Positions 24,604 through 37,076 of a stretch of 64,000 nucleotides of DNA are shown here, one piece after another; position 1 is the first letter of the stretch; every line of letters begins with the position of its first letter. The stretch is taken from contig JASJZC010000007.1 of NCBI GenBank assembly GCA_037178855.1, forward strand, positions 7,006,001 to 7,070,000, given 5' to 3'. The position numbers and the translations under genes were made by a program. The notes below the pieces were generated by a model. The model worked only from the letters and a program-made list of their open reading frames with translations. It was not told the origin of the DNA and ran no database searches. The stretch is from Oscheius sp. JU75. Its lineage: Eukaryota; Nematoda; Chromadorea; Rhabditida; Rhabditidae.

Positions 24604-27179
24604 TTATGCTTTATTCGGTAGTATGTAAGTGAGAAAAACCGCCATGCCCGTACATGCAGAGAATAACAAGAACATTCCTCCTTGGATGTAACTTTCCTGA
24701 ACGATCGTTTGCCGTAAGCTTAGATTTCTCTTACCAAGACGTAAACTTGAGGTGCAAACACTGCTGCCAAGTTTCCAAATGTCGCTGATAATGCTATACA
24801 AGAGTTTCGGTATTCTATGGGATATTTCGATGACATGAAGACCAAGACACACATGAAGGCGGATGAAGAAGCAAATTTTGTGAGCAACCATATAAACAGA
24901 TAGAACCAATGATCTAAAAAACTTAGAATCGACCTGGTTACTGCCAAGCTGTCCCATAATAGAAAATGGTGATGAGACCTCTTACCCATGCAGACTAGAA
25001 AGTCAGACTTGTGCTCACATGTACCGTTACGGAAACGATGCTATTTCAGTAGCAGTCAGGCGTGATTTGGCTTTGCATTCCACTAGCGCAAAGCGTTTTC
25101 AAAAACTTTTCGCGCGCAGCGCGCGCCAAGAAGAGGGCTTGGGACTATTCCAGTGGATTCAGCGTGAAAAGATACCTGCTAGGCTAGATCATGTCGCTAA
25201 ATGCCCAAATTTGAAAGTTAGTTGGAAAAACTTTGCACTCTGGCGTAAATTGAAATTTGATGCTTTGCTAAGAGTCGCCACTCGAACAAGACAACTCTTT
25301 GCTAAGTATTTCGAGTATAAAACGACTTTGGAGACCTTTTAAAGGGATAGTAACATTGTGGGTGAATTTTCTGCAAAAGTTTCAAAATCTTAGGTTTTAA
25401 TTTCTTTCTGGATTTTTCGGTGCTTTACACATATTTTCTCGGGTTTTAATCGATTTGCCGTCAATTTCTATCCCTGGAAATTCGGCTTCGACACAAAAAT
25501 TATCAAGAGGAAATTGACAAAACGCTGTCTTTTCTGTCGAAACACAAACAATAGAAGGACATAACACCGAGATTGCGGTAAATGCGATAGTATTTGACAT
25601 AATGAACCTGTTCATGTCAACAAATGCTTCAAGAGTCTACGGTTACAGTCATTAAGTATATAAAGCGATAAGCCGTAGACTTAGAGACTAAAGGATCAAG
25701 TTCAAATTTCGGTTCTAGAAAGCAGATCGTGAGTCCTCGGCGTTCATTGCTAATTGCTGTTAATTGCTGTTTAACCTAAGTAAGGTCAATTATCAGTGAA
25801 CTTGTTTGTAGTCCGCTGTTCATCGAAATAATCAAAATCACCTGTAGGTGTGAGATATATTGCAACTCCTGAGATTGAAGTAAGAATGTGAAAAATACAA
25901 AGTGTTCCTTTCTCGCCAGCCCTGAAATTCAGTCCTTTTGCACCCGGTATCGTCCGGTATACCAGTGAAAAAGGATTGGAACGACCGCGTACGAGGGAAG
26001 TTCCACCAGAGACGAGAGAACAAAATTGACATGAATATTCCCGAATTGGATCACTGTGCTAGTCAGACTCATTGCATTGTGCACCAGCGTGTATGCAAAA
26101 CTGGGACAAAAACAACTTTTAGGTACATTTCAACCCTACCTCATGTAGCAACTAGAGAACAGAACCAAGAGTAACTTTTTGTGTTCTGTAATCAAATTCC
26201 ATGACCCGATTTGTCGTTGTTTCTGCTGTAACTTGTTGCCGTTCCTCGTTAACGCCTCAATGTCGACACGATAAGCGGCTGAAAGGTGTCTCCGAATGTA
26301 ATCGTGTACATTATCGTGATAGTCATTCATGATCGAATAGTCCAAACTTTCTTGAATGTACCTGAACAAACCAAATGTTTATTGGAAGCCAGCACACTAA
26401 CCAATAGAGCAATAGGCCCAAGAAGACACTCGGCAAAGACAAAACTAACAATAGTTTTCTCCATGAGTAGCAGATCATAACAGCGAGGGCCACCATAGAG
26501 GAACCAACAACCCAGGAAAGGCCGAAACAGAAAGCCCAAGCTCCATGGCTTTTTTTCGGCGCTGACTCTGCTAAGAGAACCCAGTTTATTAGAGTGGACG
26601 GCTGTAAATCCTAACTGTTGTGAGGGTGGCCATTTTTACCGAGTAGAAGACTCCTTGAAGGAATCGAAAAGCCAAGAGTGATTGCAGATTTGGAGCAATT
26701 GCACAAAGTATTCCAGTGAGTCCGGTAGCAAAAACACTAAGAACAACAAGTGGTCTTCTTCCCCATCTAAATGAGAATTGTGAATGAGTATTTGAATTCT
26801 ACTTACTTGTCCGAAGCCCAACCGAACATTGGAGCAAAAATCAGATTTCCTAGTGAAAATGAGGATGTTATCATGTTAAACGCTGATTTTCCGCCCTCCA
26901 GCTAAATTTAGTTTGTATCAGCTGTATTCGACGTTTACCTGATTGACTGTCGTGAAATTAGCAATATTGATTTCTTCGGGGGAAGAAATGTACGCAGGTG
27001 CAACCAGGAAAGCACCGGACAAACCCCAATTGAGACTTAATAGAACGCCAGCTAATAAAATATGAGGATTGCGTCTGTAAAAGTTTATTACGTGCAGAAA
27101 CAAGATAAAAATAGTACCCGCAACGTGTTTTCAGCTCATCGACTGTAGTGATAACATAGGAGTCGGTGAGAGGTTGCAT
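24604..27179 (-). CDS. MFS transporter, organic cation/anion (SLC22-like)
   Basis: A 12-TM carrier for small organic ions at the plasma membrane. The N-terminus MQPLTDSYVITTVDELKTRC is followed by TM1 (ILLAGVLLSLNWGLSGAFLV), an ectodomain shorter than in mammalian SLC22, TM2 with FSLGNLIFAPMFGWASD and the MFS motif GRRPLVVLSVF, and RFLQGVFYS. The middle part has the long cytoplasmic loop (YIQESLDYSIMNDYHDN). The second half includes TSTVIQFGNIHVNFVLSSLV, a TM ending YLTPT, and KFASSSAFMCVLVFMSSKYP with IEYRNSCIALSATFGNLAAV, the SLC22 motif after TM9. It ends ...TYILPNKA. Introns are short apart from one of about 0.8 kb between roughly 25845 and 24920, where I could not place a possible small exon joining TM8 to TM9. 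Confidence 0.82.
24990..25840. other. Long intron of the MFS gene
   Basis: The stretch lies within the transporter. It contains a GC-rich palindrome GCGCGC-A-GCGCGC at about 25111-25123. An opposite-strand 107-residue frame (25019-25342) and a minus-strand 72-residue frame (25397-25615) have no recognisable motif. A missing small exon of the transporter may lie here. Confidence 0.4.
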
Positions 27180-28087
27180 CGAATCCTCCTCGTGAACAGT
27201 GACCGATGATTGTGGCTTCTGAGCTCCTTAGCATAATTTGAGGTGTGACCTAAGCCCAAAAAACTGGTTGAGGTTCCCGAATAGCAGAAAACCGGGAAGT
27301 CTGCACCAGGCGGTCCCCATCACCGCTTTGTCTCACCACATGGCCCTATGACCCCAACAGCTCGCTCTTTGCTAACATCTGCTCAAATCACCTGCCCGTT
27401 GAAAAATAAATAAGTTTTTTGAGCCGCGTTAACAGATTGAAAGTTCAAGACAGCCTACCTCCATTTTTAGAGAAACAATAAGGCAGGGGCAGCCGAAGAG
27501 AAAAACTTGGTGCCGGGTGTGTAGTGGACCGGAAAGGCTGTAACAGTTTCTCCTGTAAGTAAATATTGACAAATATAACTGGACACTCGGCTGTTGAGGT
27601 CTGACCAGTTTTTGGCTACTTACTCTATAGAATAATTGGATTTATCGCAGTTTGCAAGGTAGTATACAGTTTTGAGAACCCGTACGAATGAGGGGGGAAA
27701 GAGTGCTTTCCTGGAACAGAATTATCGTAATCTGAGGAAGTGGCTTTACAATGACGAGCGTTTAGAATAGAAAGAGATCATGTCTCATCTTATAAGCTTG
27801 AATGGAATACCGCTCTTTTCTGCTGATTGTTTTATTTTATTACATCGCGTAGTCCAAATATAGACAATACCCTTTTCAATTCTTCTTATAAACAAATATA
27901 ACTTTCATCATGCTCTGAGTTACTGTTTCCCTTAAGGCTGTACAAATACTGCCAGATTCAGTTTGCTTCACCCTCATCTCTGTCCCAGTGTTCAGATGAA
28001 AAAGATATGAGATTAAATATCCTTTCTCCCCAGGGCGTCTATGAGGACGTCGAAGAGGGGCGGAGCCCTTGCCTCTCATTCTGAAGC
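27180..28087. other. Intergenic, no gene seen
   Basis: The stretch separates the divergent transporter and snet-1 genes and probably carries both promoters. No frame with a domain or consistent splice pattern was found. Confidence 0.5.
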
Positions 28088-28454
28088 ATGCACGCCGTCC
28101 AGATTGTTCTTCTGGTTTCTCTGCTGCCGTTGCTCACGGCACTGGACTGCAGGTAATGAATATTAGTTCATTGTAAACCAAAATATTCTTTAGGAAATTT
28201 TCCTTCGCTCCAGCATGCCGCGGAATCATGCTGAAACGGTCGCAAACATCTGCGGAACATCTTCCAGAGGTATTTTTCGATTGGAAAAAAAGCTAAAGCC
28301 TAAGACATTGCAGGTTGTGCCCCCAGAGATCCAAGTAATTGCATGGCTCATGGTTGAAGCGGAAGCTGAAGGAATCAGAGACTGTCTTCCTATCGAATGG
28401 ATCAAATCCAAGATTGCTCCAGTTCAAAAGAGGACTTTCTCTAGTTTCGCCTAA
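28088..28454 (+). CDS. snet-1: SNET-1 / elevenin neuropeptide precursor
   Basis: Three exons, 28088-28152, 28194-28269 and 28314-28454, give 93 residues with phase-consistent GT...TTTAG/CAG introns. Residues 1-19 are a signal peptide (MHAVQIVLLVSLLPLLTA). The mature peptide follows at once: LDCRKFSFAPACRGIML, then the dibasic site KR. This matches the elevenin consensus DCRKFxFAPxCRG, with two Cys spaced for one disulfide. Elevenin is the invertebrate peptide whose C. elegans member is SNET-1, secreted from neurons and linked to pheromone-related plasticity. There is no Gly before KR, so no C-terminal amidation, as in other elevenins. The C-terminal propeptide (HLPEVVPPEIQVIAWLMVEA...) has one further Cys and no clear second peptide. 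Confidence 0.9.
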
Positions 28455-28653
28455 TTTCTAAACGTCCCTTTTTACAACCCAGCCCTTCAACTAGATCTGG
28501 TATGTTGTACTTTTCTAATTTTGACAACATCCCCTGAAACCATGTCGTGCGAAACGTGTGCCCTGCTTGTCGGAAGATTAATGACTATTTCCTTTTCCAG
28601 AAGATTCTCAACACGCGCCGTCTCGAGCCTCACTGTCATTCTCTAATGTTTTG

Positions 28654-28659
28654 AATAAA
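28654..28659 (+). terminator. Polyadenylation signal of snet-1
   Basis: An exact AATAAA lies 200 nt after the snet-1 stop and is followed by a T-rich stretch. Confidence 0.5.
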
Positions 28660-29533
28660 CAGTTTCCGTTATCACTTTCTCTGTTTCAAGTTTAGGCATT
28701 ATTATTATTGAGTTAGGTCTTTACAAGTGAAAAGGGGAATAACACGCTCGGATACATAACATGTGTGGGTGAACTTCTTTCTAGTCTTGCAATTTTGCGG
28801 TCTATTGTTTTCAAAGATATGCACCCTGTTGTCGGAATACTGCATACGATATGAGCTGTAATACACTCAAGAAGGATCAGAGATGAGAGAACAGCCGCAT
28901 CTTGCCAACACATATCATAAGTGTGAATTTTTTATTCAATTGAGGCTTTCTCTTGTGGCGTCTTCATTAATATGACCATACAGAATTTACCGACAGATTG
29001 TTTAAGATTAAGATACACTATAACACGTTCACTTTAAGATGGTAATCATGCACTCGACCTCAGATATTTAATAAAGGACTTTGGTATGAATAGTTCGTCA
29101 ACTTTTCGCAAGTTTGGATGCTGGCGTCTTTTGCGGCGACTTTCCGCGTTATATTAGTTGAAAGATAAGTTTATTCATTGATTAAATAAAATAGCGGCAA
29201 AGAGTTACGAAAGACATTGAAAGAAAGGATGGTCTAATAGTTTCAGAACAGGGCAGGGAACAAAGACAACAAAGAGAAATGACACAGTAATATGGTTGTA
29301 TAAGACAGGGCACCGGAAAGCATAATGGGTATCGAAAGCATCTAGAAAAAATTAAACGAATCGAAATACGATGGATAGCCGTAGTCTCTGTTATCCTGTA
29401 TGTTTTCAGTCACGGGGAGTCCACCAGAGCTCTTCTTTCGGAGGCTTGTTGGGATTCTTTGGGTCGAAGTAGGGAGAGAAACTTATCGAAGAACCACTTC
29501 TAAACTCTTTTCTGCTCTGCTTTTATTTTCAGT
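28660..29533. other. Intergenic between snet-1 and the LDLa receptor
   Basis: The two genes converge here. No coding exon was recognised; the A/T-rich stretch at 28920-29260 may be the 3' UTR of either gene. Confidence 0.5.
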
Positions 29534-32500
29534 TTACCTGGCTGTATAAAGCGTTGAATGACTTCCAGTCAGTCTCTTCTTGGTTACTGGAGAAGCATGA
29601 ACAGATCTTAAAGAGTAGTTACTTCTAAACGTCTCCCATTTTCCATAAAAGTATATAGGCAACCTGTGATGAATCGGAGGCAAAGTTCTTTCATTTCTGT
29701 CATCACCCTCTCTGTACGGCGAGATATCCCAAGGGGGCCGCTTATTCAGATACTCTTCGGATCGGGCGATATTCTCCCGCTTTGCCAATATTCTGCCACT
29801 TCGAGTGCGAATTTCCTCCTGCTCAACTGTGAGATCGCTAGTAGACTTTGAGGAGCGCATCTGACAAATAGAATTGTTAGTTATGCAGCGGGGAACAAGT
29901 ACCTCTGCTTTCCGAGTAGCTATTTTTCTGCTAACAATCGAGGCTCGATTCTTACTGTCGATGGACGAACGAGAGTTGGCAGAAGATCTACGCGAAATGT
30001 CGGGAAGGAACGATTTAAGCTTTTTCTTCTTGGTATCTGTCTTTGTAGGAGGTTTCGAAGCAGGCACTTGTTTGACAGGCGTGGCCCTAGACTTTTCAGT
30101 CTTATTCAACGACTCTAGCCTTTCTTGGGACCTAAAACTCGTTCGGTGTTTGTACATTAAAAAAAGTCTACCTCCTTGCAGTGACATCTGGTATCTCGGG
30201 AGATGAAACAATGGGTCTACCGTCTAAACCTGGCTTCCGTCTAACCCTGGCTGGAATATCCGAATCAGTAGTGTCTTCTGTTGTCGATCCAGCATCGAAT
30301 CGACGATGCCTTGGAATGAACGCGTGCCAATCAGAAAGAGACCTTGTTGTGTTAGGAGCCGACACTGTGAAGTCACCAGGAGAAAGTTGTTCCTATAACC
30401 TAAATCATTTCTTCCACAAAATTTCTAACCGATATTGCAGCATCGGTAGCTATCTCTGCACTCTTTTCTGATATGCTGCTCAGTTGCCGTTCAGGCCTTC
30501 GAAATCTTCTTTTTCTGTCCTTGAAAGGATTCGTTTCTCGTCCTCCACGTCGCAAAGCTTCTATTTTCTTAGCGAAGGAGACTTCAGGATCACTCTCTTC
30601 TGTGGAACTACCACGTCCTCCTCTTCTTCTCGGAACAGTCAATAGACCTGACCTTTTGCCTCCTCTCGGTTGCTCTCTTGCAGCTGTTGGAACAAAAATT
30701 GGCTTATTGATCATTTCTTCCTCTGGAGATGGCAAAATGAGCTTCAAATTCTTCTTTTTCTTTTCCTCCTCAGCAATTTCCTTTAGAACTGCTGCTTGAA
30801 TTGCTTCCATTTCGGGAGTTTTCTGACGTTGCAAGGGCTCACTTAGCATCATATCTTTTTCCAGCGTTTTTAAACATGCAGCGTTCATGTCGACTGGTTC
30901 CAATGGCAGGTTAATTTTCCTCGAGGATAGATCTTGAATAGCTTGCATATCATTGTGGTCGTCCAAAGTGACGCCAAGCATCTCAGCCAACTTCAGAGAT
31001 TGACTGAAAACAATTTTAACCTGTAATGTGGATAAGCTTACGTGCTCTTCTTTCTTGTGAGAGGTGCCGGAGAAGGCAAGCTGCCTTCTGGAGGTGAATG
31101 AACTTCCTTCTCAGGTTTTTCTGGTACAGAAATAGCTGTTTCTGTAGCCTCAGTTTCTGTAACAGCTATATCAGCTGTAAGCGGTGTTCCGGAAGTGTCT
31201 GCGGACAAATCTAGTTTGGGAACAGGAATCTCAGATTTTCTGAAAGAAACACTAATTCCAGCTCGGCGACTCCCTACTTTTCCTCCGCCTCAACCCGACT
31301 GACAGGCCGACTCTGCTCAAACTTGATTCCGATGAGATCATCCAGAGAACTCGAGCTGTCTTCTCTTCCTAAAGCCTGTATTGCAAAGAACTGTTATCAG
31401 AATAAACCTCGATCCGCTCCAGTGACTCCAACAGCTCTGAATGTTTCCCAGATGGTCGGTTGAACTCCCACGGAAACAACACTGTGGCTATCGTGACTCT
31501 GAATAAGGAAGTTTCCTCTTTGTCTTTCAAAAGAGACAATATAGTTTGCATGTACTAGCGTGTAATCCGCTTAGACAGGCAGTGAAGCGCAAGTAGCCCT
31601 CCGGGCTGACAATCAGATAGCTGTCAGGACGGGTTATAAAGGCGAGCTCAACTTGTAATGGAGCGTACACACACGAGGAAGTCGTAATTTGATCACTTTT
31701 TTTTCGGTTTCACTTGCCTGGTCTGGATGGTGAATGTCGGGGACGAAGGGGGCAGATTGGGAAATCTTAAGGAAGAGTGCCTGTTTTTGTGGAGTTTTCT
31801 ACCTGAGTGTCGTCCAGGGAAGTCTTGTGTCTACTCGGAACTTCAATAGAGGGAATAGGTAGCGAATGGACTGATAGTCTCTCAACAGGAGGTGTTCCAC
31901 GTGTGCTGTCCATCGGTGTTCGGATCTGAAACCATTGTTTCAGCCTGAATTCAAACCTCTAACCTGCTCCAAAATGGGTGTTTCAACTGCAGCTACAGTC
32001 GCTGTAGCTAAAGCCTCACCAATACTGACTGCTGGGCTAGTTGGTCTTGTCCCTCCGCTTCCTGCTAACTTTGTGTCCGAAGCCGAATGAGGAAATATGC
32101 TTGTCGGCTTCATGATGGACTGTAGAGGCTGAAAACAGTATTATAATGAAAAGTTAGCTCAACCTCTGAGTGTGATTCTGGCAAAGATTTCCAGCCAGCA
32201 GCGTTTGGAGGGTGGACCTCGTCCGTGAACCGTACTCTCTCCTTCGTTGTCATAGAATGGGAAACGGCAGATATTCCTAGAAAAATTTGTTTATAATGCG
32301 CAAGTCTACCTTTAGCATTGTTCCTCAAAGCATCAACGAGGATCGAAGCCATTGCAGATTGCCCGGGAGTCATTGGAGGTCTCGGTGGTAAAGTCGTTAG
32401 TGTGCTTACCGGTTTCACCTAAGCAAGTATCTTAATTTTGTTTTATTTTGCACTACTTTCGTTGTGGGTGTAGTCGAAACTGGAAGCACCGTATTCCGTC

Positions 32501-35238
32501 TATACCGCTTGTTCAAACGATAGCAGAGTAATGCAGTCAGTGGACAACAAAACAAGAGACCAAGAATAACGATTAGGTAGAAGATAACACATATTCCGAA
32601 TATCATAAAACAGCTGAAAAGGGGAATCTTCCAACCAAAACTTTGCCCTACTCGTCTTCTTTTGGCCAGCCAAAACAATTGATTCCCAATCCATTGGAGA
32701 CATCAGCTGTACCATTTTTGCATAAACAATAGTAGCGCAAATTTGTTGGATCTGGGATACAGAGAGCATTGCGATGGCAGTTGTTCAATCTCCCAATTGA
32801 GCAGATAGAACCCTTCAAAGCTAAAACAGGGATAAATCTAGCTTGTGAACTTGTTTACCTTCTAGAGCTAGATGTGCTGGTCCAGGATTGTTCTTATCCA
32901 CATCCCTTTGTATCACCGGAAGAAGGCAGTCAGCGCAGCTGGTTGAGACAATTATTCCATCATCTGAGCTGCTGTCAATGCAGCTAGAATACGGGAGGCC
33001 GTTTTTCACCTAAAATTATAAGAATATTGTACAGTCAGCTATGACAAACCATGGAAATTACGACTCGAGCCTTGTCATCAGCTGTGGCTTTTGACTCATC
33101 GGCACAAACATCCTCAGTTCTTACTCGAAAAACGGTGCTGTTAAGGTCTGAAAGATTAACATTCAACTGATCCTGATTTATCATACGTTGACATCCTATG
33201 CTATTATCTGAGTCACATTGACAATACGGCGACGGATATTTTTCTCTTAATTGATCCAGTAGGGCAGAAGGGCAACTTGAGTTTTTAGTTTGCTCATTAA
33301 CAGGAGCCACAGGGACGGAAGCAATTGATGACGTCGAGGTTGGAATTGGCAACGATGTCACTTCGTTCGTTGATGACGGTTTACTGTCCACTTCCGAAGT
33401 TACTCCAACTGATGTTGTTGGGGGAGAAGCTGTCGATCCCGATGGAGCCAGGGTAGACAGTTCAGAAGGTGTCACAACTCCAATTTTCACTGTAGGACCT
33501 GTTTTACCTATGGAATCTCCGTAGTCTTCATCAGTAGGAAAGGGGTTCTTGGGTGTTGTACCTAATGGAGTAGGCCTTCCGAAGCCTGGATGTATTGGAA
33601 TCAGCTCTGGCATTCCAGTGTTCCAGATGGGCGTTTCTATCTTCATTGGGGCATGTGTTACCTCTTGTGGAATGATTGGCCGAACAGGCTTGAAAACGTA
33701 TGGTGGCAGTGGACGAATAGCTGCAGGCCTTCCAGTGACCGGTTGAACAGGAAGTGGAAAGAACAGACCGTCAGCAGGACCATTCGGAACAATACTGGAA
33801 GAAGTTGATGTAGAAACAGTTTCGGTAGTATGTGGTTGCGTTACTGTAGCGTTTGTCGTAGAAACTGTGGAGAGACCTCCATAGACGACTTGACCAGTTC
33901 CAAGATCGATATGCGTAGCTTCCTGTTCGCCAGATGTACCTTTTCCGGAATCTGGGACAACCTTGATGTGAGCAAAACTGTCGGTTGTCCATCCAGAAGA
34001 AGACTCACTTGTCGCTTGACCCAATTGTCTTAAGCCGCTTGGAGTTGTAACTTCTGGGAGGACGGTTTTGATTTGGGCTTGTACTGTGAAGTCAATCTTG
34101 GTGGGATAAGGAGGAGATTTCGTAGAATCTTCAGGAAGCCATTCTCCGTATTCTGCTTCAGGTTGTGTTGGAGTGATATGTTGGATTTGAACCAGTCGTG
34201 GTTGTGATGAAATCCCGGCAACTGGCACGATGGGAAAGCTCGAATCGGAAGGAATGAGAGTAGGGAAAGACAGAGGACCAGCAGATGCTGGATGAATAGG
34301 TAGAGGAGCAGGAAAGACGAGTGGAGGTGGACATCTATGACAGAGTGGAGAAGGCTGTGCTGGAGCTAATGGTGGTCTAGAACTAGCAAGAATTGGACGA
34401 TTGAAATAGTTTAGAAATGGAGGCTGGGGCTGCTGTGTCCGATTGTAATAACAGCGCAAGGGACCTTCCAGAAGTTTGACATACTCCAGATCTGAAATTA
34501 AGGTTTATTTTTGTCCCTAAGGTTTAATGAACGTCCATCCTTTAAAAAAGCTCCCGTTCTACTAAACAATAACGAATGTACCGGAAGCCGTGTTCAATTG
34601 TGCGTTAAGGAACATATGAATGACCAAGAAGGGGTGCACCCGCTATACAATGGTCGAACGTCAAATTTCAACAGAAACAAATAGAGCTATGCACAACATT
34701 CTCGCACCTTCGTCGCTACCGTCAATGCAATCCGGCTGTCCATCAAGGAGACTCTGCCAAAGAACACATTCGCCGTAGCCTCGGCATGCGAATGCTTGTG
34801 GATCCATGCAAAGCTTCTCTTCTTAAAATCTCTGCTATATCGAAAAGGAACCACAAACTTGAACGGTCGCAGAACTTTGGCTGTTTGGAGGATCCATCGC
34901 ATTTGTTGTTGAACACGCAGCCGAGACTGTCCTTGAAGTCAACGCAGTAGGCTCCACACTTGATCTGACCCATGATACACCCTTCAAACGTTTTGTTTTC
35001 AGAGCAACACTAAACTTACATTCGTCGCTTCCGTCCATGCAATCTGCACGCCCATCATGAAAATTCCGGATAGGAACACAGTGACCGAACCCGCAGTCGA
35101 AGTCGCCTTCTCTACACCTACCTGGCAGGCGCAGTCGTAGGGCTAAAATGTGAAAATTCCCAAAACTGTTGATAACTCACAGAGGTAGCTAGCAAACTGA
35201 CAAAAGGTTGGTGCTATCAGGAGAAAAATGATTAGCAT
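29534..35238 (-). CDS. Large type I membrane receptor: LDLa repeats, mucin-like region, EGF-like domain, TM, long basic tail
   Basis: The signal peptide at 35238 (MLIIFLLIAPTFCQFASYL) is followed by LDL-receptor class A units: CREGDFDCGFGHCVP with DGRADCMDGSDE, a degenerate middle unit (CGAYCVDFKDSLGCVFNNKC), and FACRGYGECVLWQSL with DGQPDCIDGSDE. A Pro/Thr/Ser-rich region of about 330 residues (34459-33330) is mucin-like. Next comes a block resembling a membrane-proximal SEA or cysteine-rich module (QLREKYPSPYCQCDSD...), then an EGF-like unit (RLNNCHRNALCIP, YYCLCKNGTADVSNGLG) and a TM helix at about 32600-32520 (FMIFGICVIFYLIVILGLLF). The cytoplasmic tail of roughly 700 residues is rich in Ser, Arg and Lys (for example RRRGGRGSSTEESDPEVSF and SRRSSANSRSSIDSKNRAS). 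About fifteen introns join in frame. No orthologue name is offered; a signalling or adhesion role is inferred. Confidence 0.78.
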
Positions 35239-36649
35239 GGGAGCATGCAGCCGTTGTGGTCGCAGTCATCAGTGCTGCATACGACCCTGAATAATTTTGT
35301 ACGATTGTAAAGTCGACACAAAAAAGTATAGGTGAAATGAAGTGAATAAATGTTGGGGACCCGCCCAAAGTGGAGGCATTGAACCAAATGTATCATGGGC
35401 CGAGAAATAGCCATCTCTGTTGCCTACCTGCCTCACGACTTCCTACAATTTACTCGTGAACAATCCGCTGGAGGCTATGTTCCCTTTGAGGGAGGTATAA
35501 CATTTGAAAAAACTTATTTGGAAACTAGGAACCCGTCAGGATTTGAAGTACCATCTTTTTTAACAAAATTACAAAAATGTAAAGCGTTTGCATTAAAAAC
35601 AACACAGAGGACTAAAGGTAGACCACTAGCACGAAAATGATTAAACAGGTCTTATGTGTTTGCAACATGAAATGAATCTTTGTCGATGAACCAACAGAAG
35701 ACCATATTAGTAGCTTAGAGAGAAATTTCTAGAGTTTTTAGAAATGTAAAAGAGAAAATGTGGCATGGTATACGGTTACAACGAGGCCAAACCAAAGATT
35801 CCAAAATCAAATTTATAGACAGCATCGAAGGAGGGATCATAGTTCCTCAGATCTACTACTTCACAGTTGGAATTTCATAGGCAACATCTGATACCGTTCA
35901 AAAGAAACAACTCTACAAGCTATTTCAATTCAAAAACATACGACATGTTTATGTATCAAAGCGATACAATTTGTCCTGGAAGAACAGAAGAAAAGAAGTA
36001 AAGAACCTATAACTTGCACTTTTAGGTTCAGATTCAGGAAATCTGGTCAGGATAATTTGGCTATGCTGTGATCCACAAGGTAAGATGATAGATAGGTAAT
36101 GACTATAAAACCTTCAATCCGCAATGCATAATGGCCAAGCGCTGCACTTGAGGCTATCTTTATTATTGGTCAGGCTCTGGGGGCCCAAATTGCTCCCGAG
36201 TTTCTTTATGGCACCTGATCGGCATTCTAGCTATAGCCAGACAAAAAATGTCGCAAAGAGCAAGTCACAACTGAAAAGGAATAGTCGAAGAGTAGCATGA
36301 GTATGAAAGGTTTAAATATACGGAAAATGGACAATATAGCTTGGAATAAAAAAACTGTCAGACAAAGGTCAACTATATATGTAGCAAAGGTCTAGAAGGA
36401 AGCGAGCTAAGTAGTAGTGACCCGGAGACTAGGCTCAGTGCTTCGCTGAGCCGTGAAAGCCCAAATTGCGCTTTCGAGGTCGCCCACATAAACAGCTTCA
36501 CCAGTGATTCAAGCTACTGAAAGAAATAGTCGAGGCTTCAATGTTAAAACAATAGCTTCATCCAGTTCATTATTAAGGCTTTTTTGTACAGATAAAGTGT
36601 CGAGACCCGTGTCGAGAGATCATCAATAGTGATAGGGATGGGGAAAGAG
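35239..36649. other. Intergenic, no supported gene
   Basis: A plus-strand frame at 35395-35640 (81 residues, MGREIAISVAYLPHDF...) has no introns, domain or signal peptide that I recognise. The remainder is A-rich and closed in all frames. A small hairpin is listed separately. Confidence 0.45.
36432..36452. repeat. Short GC-rich hairpin
   Basis: GGCTCAGTG, CTT, CGCTGAGCC: a 9-bp stem with one G-T pair and a 3-nt loop, followed by a second weak stem GAAAGC...GCTTTC. The function is unknown; it could be the remnant of a palindromic element or a structured RNA. Confidence 0.35.
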
Positions 36650-37076
36650 TTAGCGGCGCCGCCTGTAGTACTCCTCGTAAGCCTTGTTACTCCGTAGGGA
36701 TGATGTGCGGGTAGCTTGAAGAATACGGTTCAGACTCGGGCGCGGATGTACATTGAAAGCGGCACCGTTCTCATCGAACATAAGCTCAGAAGATGTTGAA
36801 TAACTTCTTGGCCAGATCTGAAGCAATTTGCGATAAAACAGGATTTACAAAGTAAACTCACATATTCGCCGGCCACAGACCCAATTGGTCGAACAAATTG
36901 AAAAGCAAAGGTGTCTTCCACTTTCCTGTTTCTCTCCAAAACTCTAGAATATAGATCTGCTACAGTGATCGATTCACAGACTGAAAAAGAAGGTTCAAAG
37001 AGCAATGTAAGTTCAACATACCTTGAAAGATTGTAGGTAGTAGGGCGAATGCCAGACAGTAGGTTATATTTCTCAT
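36650..37076 (-). CDS. Small secreted protein, unknown family
   Basis: Three exons join in frame: 37076 to about 37022, then about 36980-36863, then about 36818-36650. The product is about 113 residues with a signal peptide (MRNITYCLAFALLPTIFQ). The mature part, ESITVADLYSRVLERNRKVE, FAFQFVRPIGSVAGEY, IWPRSYSTSSELMFDE, is moderately charged and ends in YEEYYRRRR. There is a single mature Cys and there are no Gly-Lys-Arg sites, so it is not an obvious amidated-peptide precursor. I do not recognise it; a secreted peptide or small extracellular protein is the simplest reading. Confidence 0.6.

Noticed and set aside
25019..25342. 107-residue plus-strand frame inside the long MFS intron
   Set aside because: Opposite strand to the host gene and no recognised motif; kept only as intron content.
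33549..33808. Plus-strand frames opposite the mucin-like region
   Set aside because: They are shadows of the Pro/Thr-rich coding sequence of the LDLa receptor.
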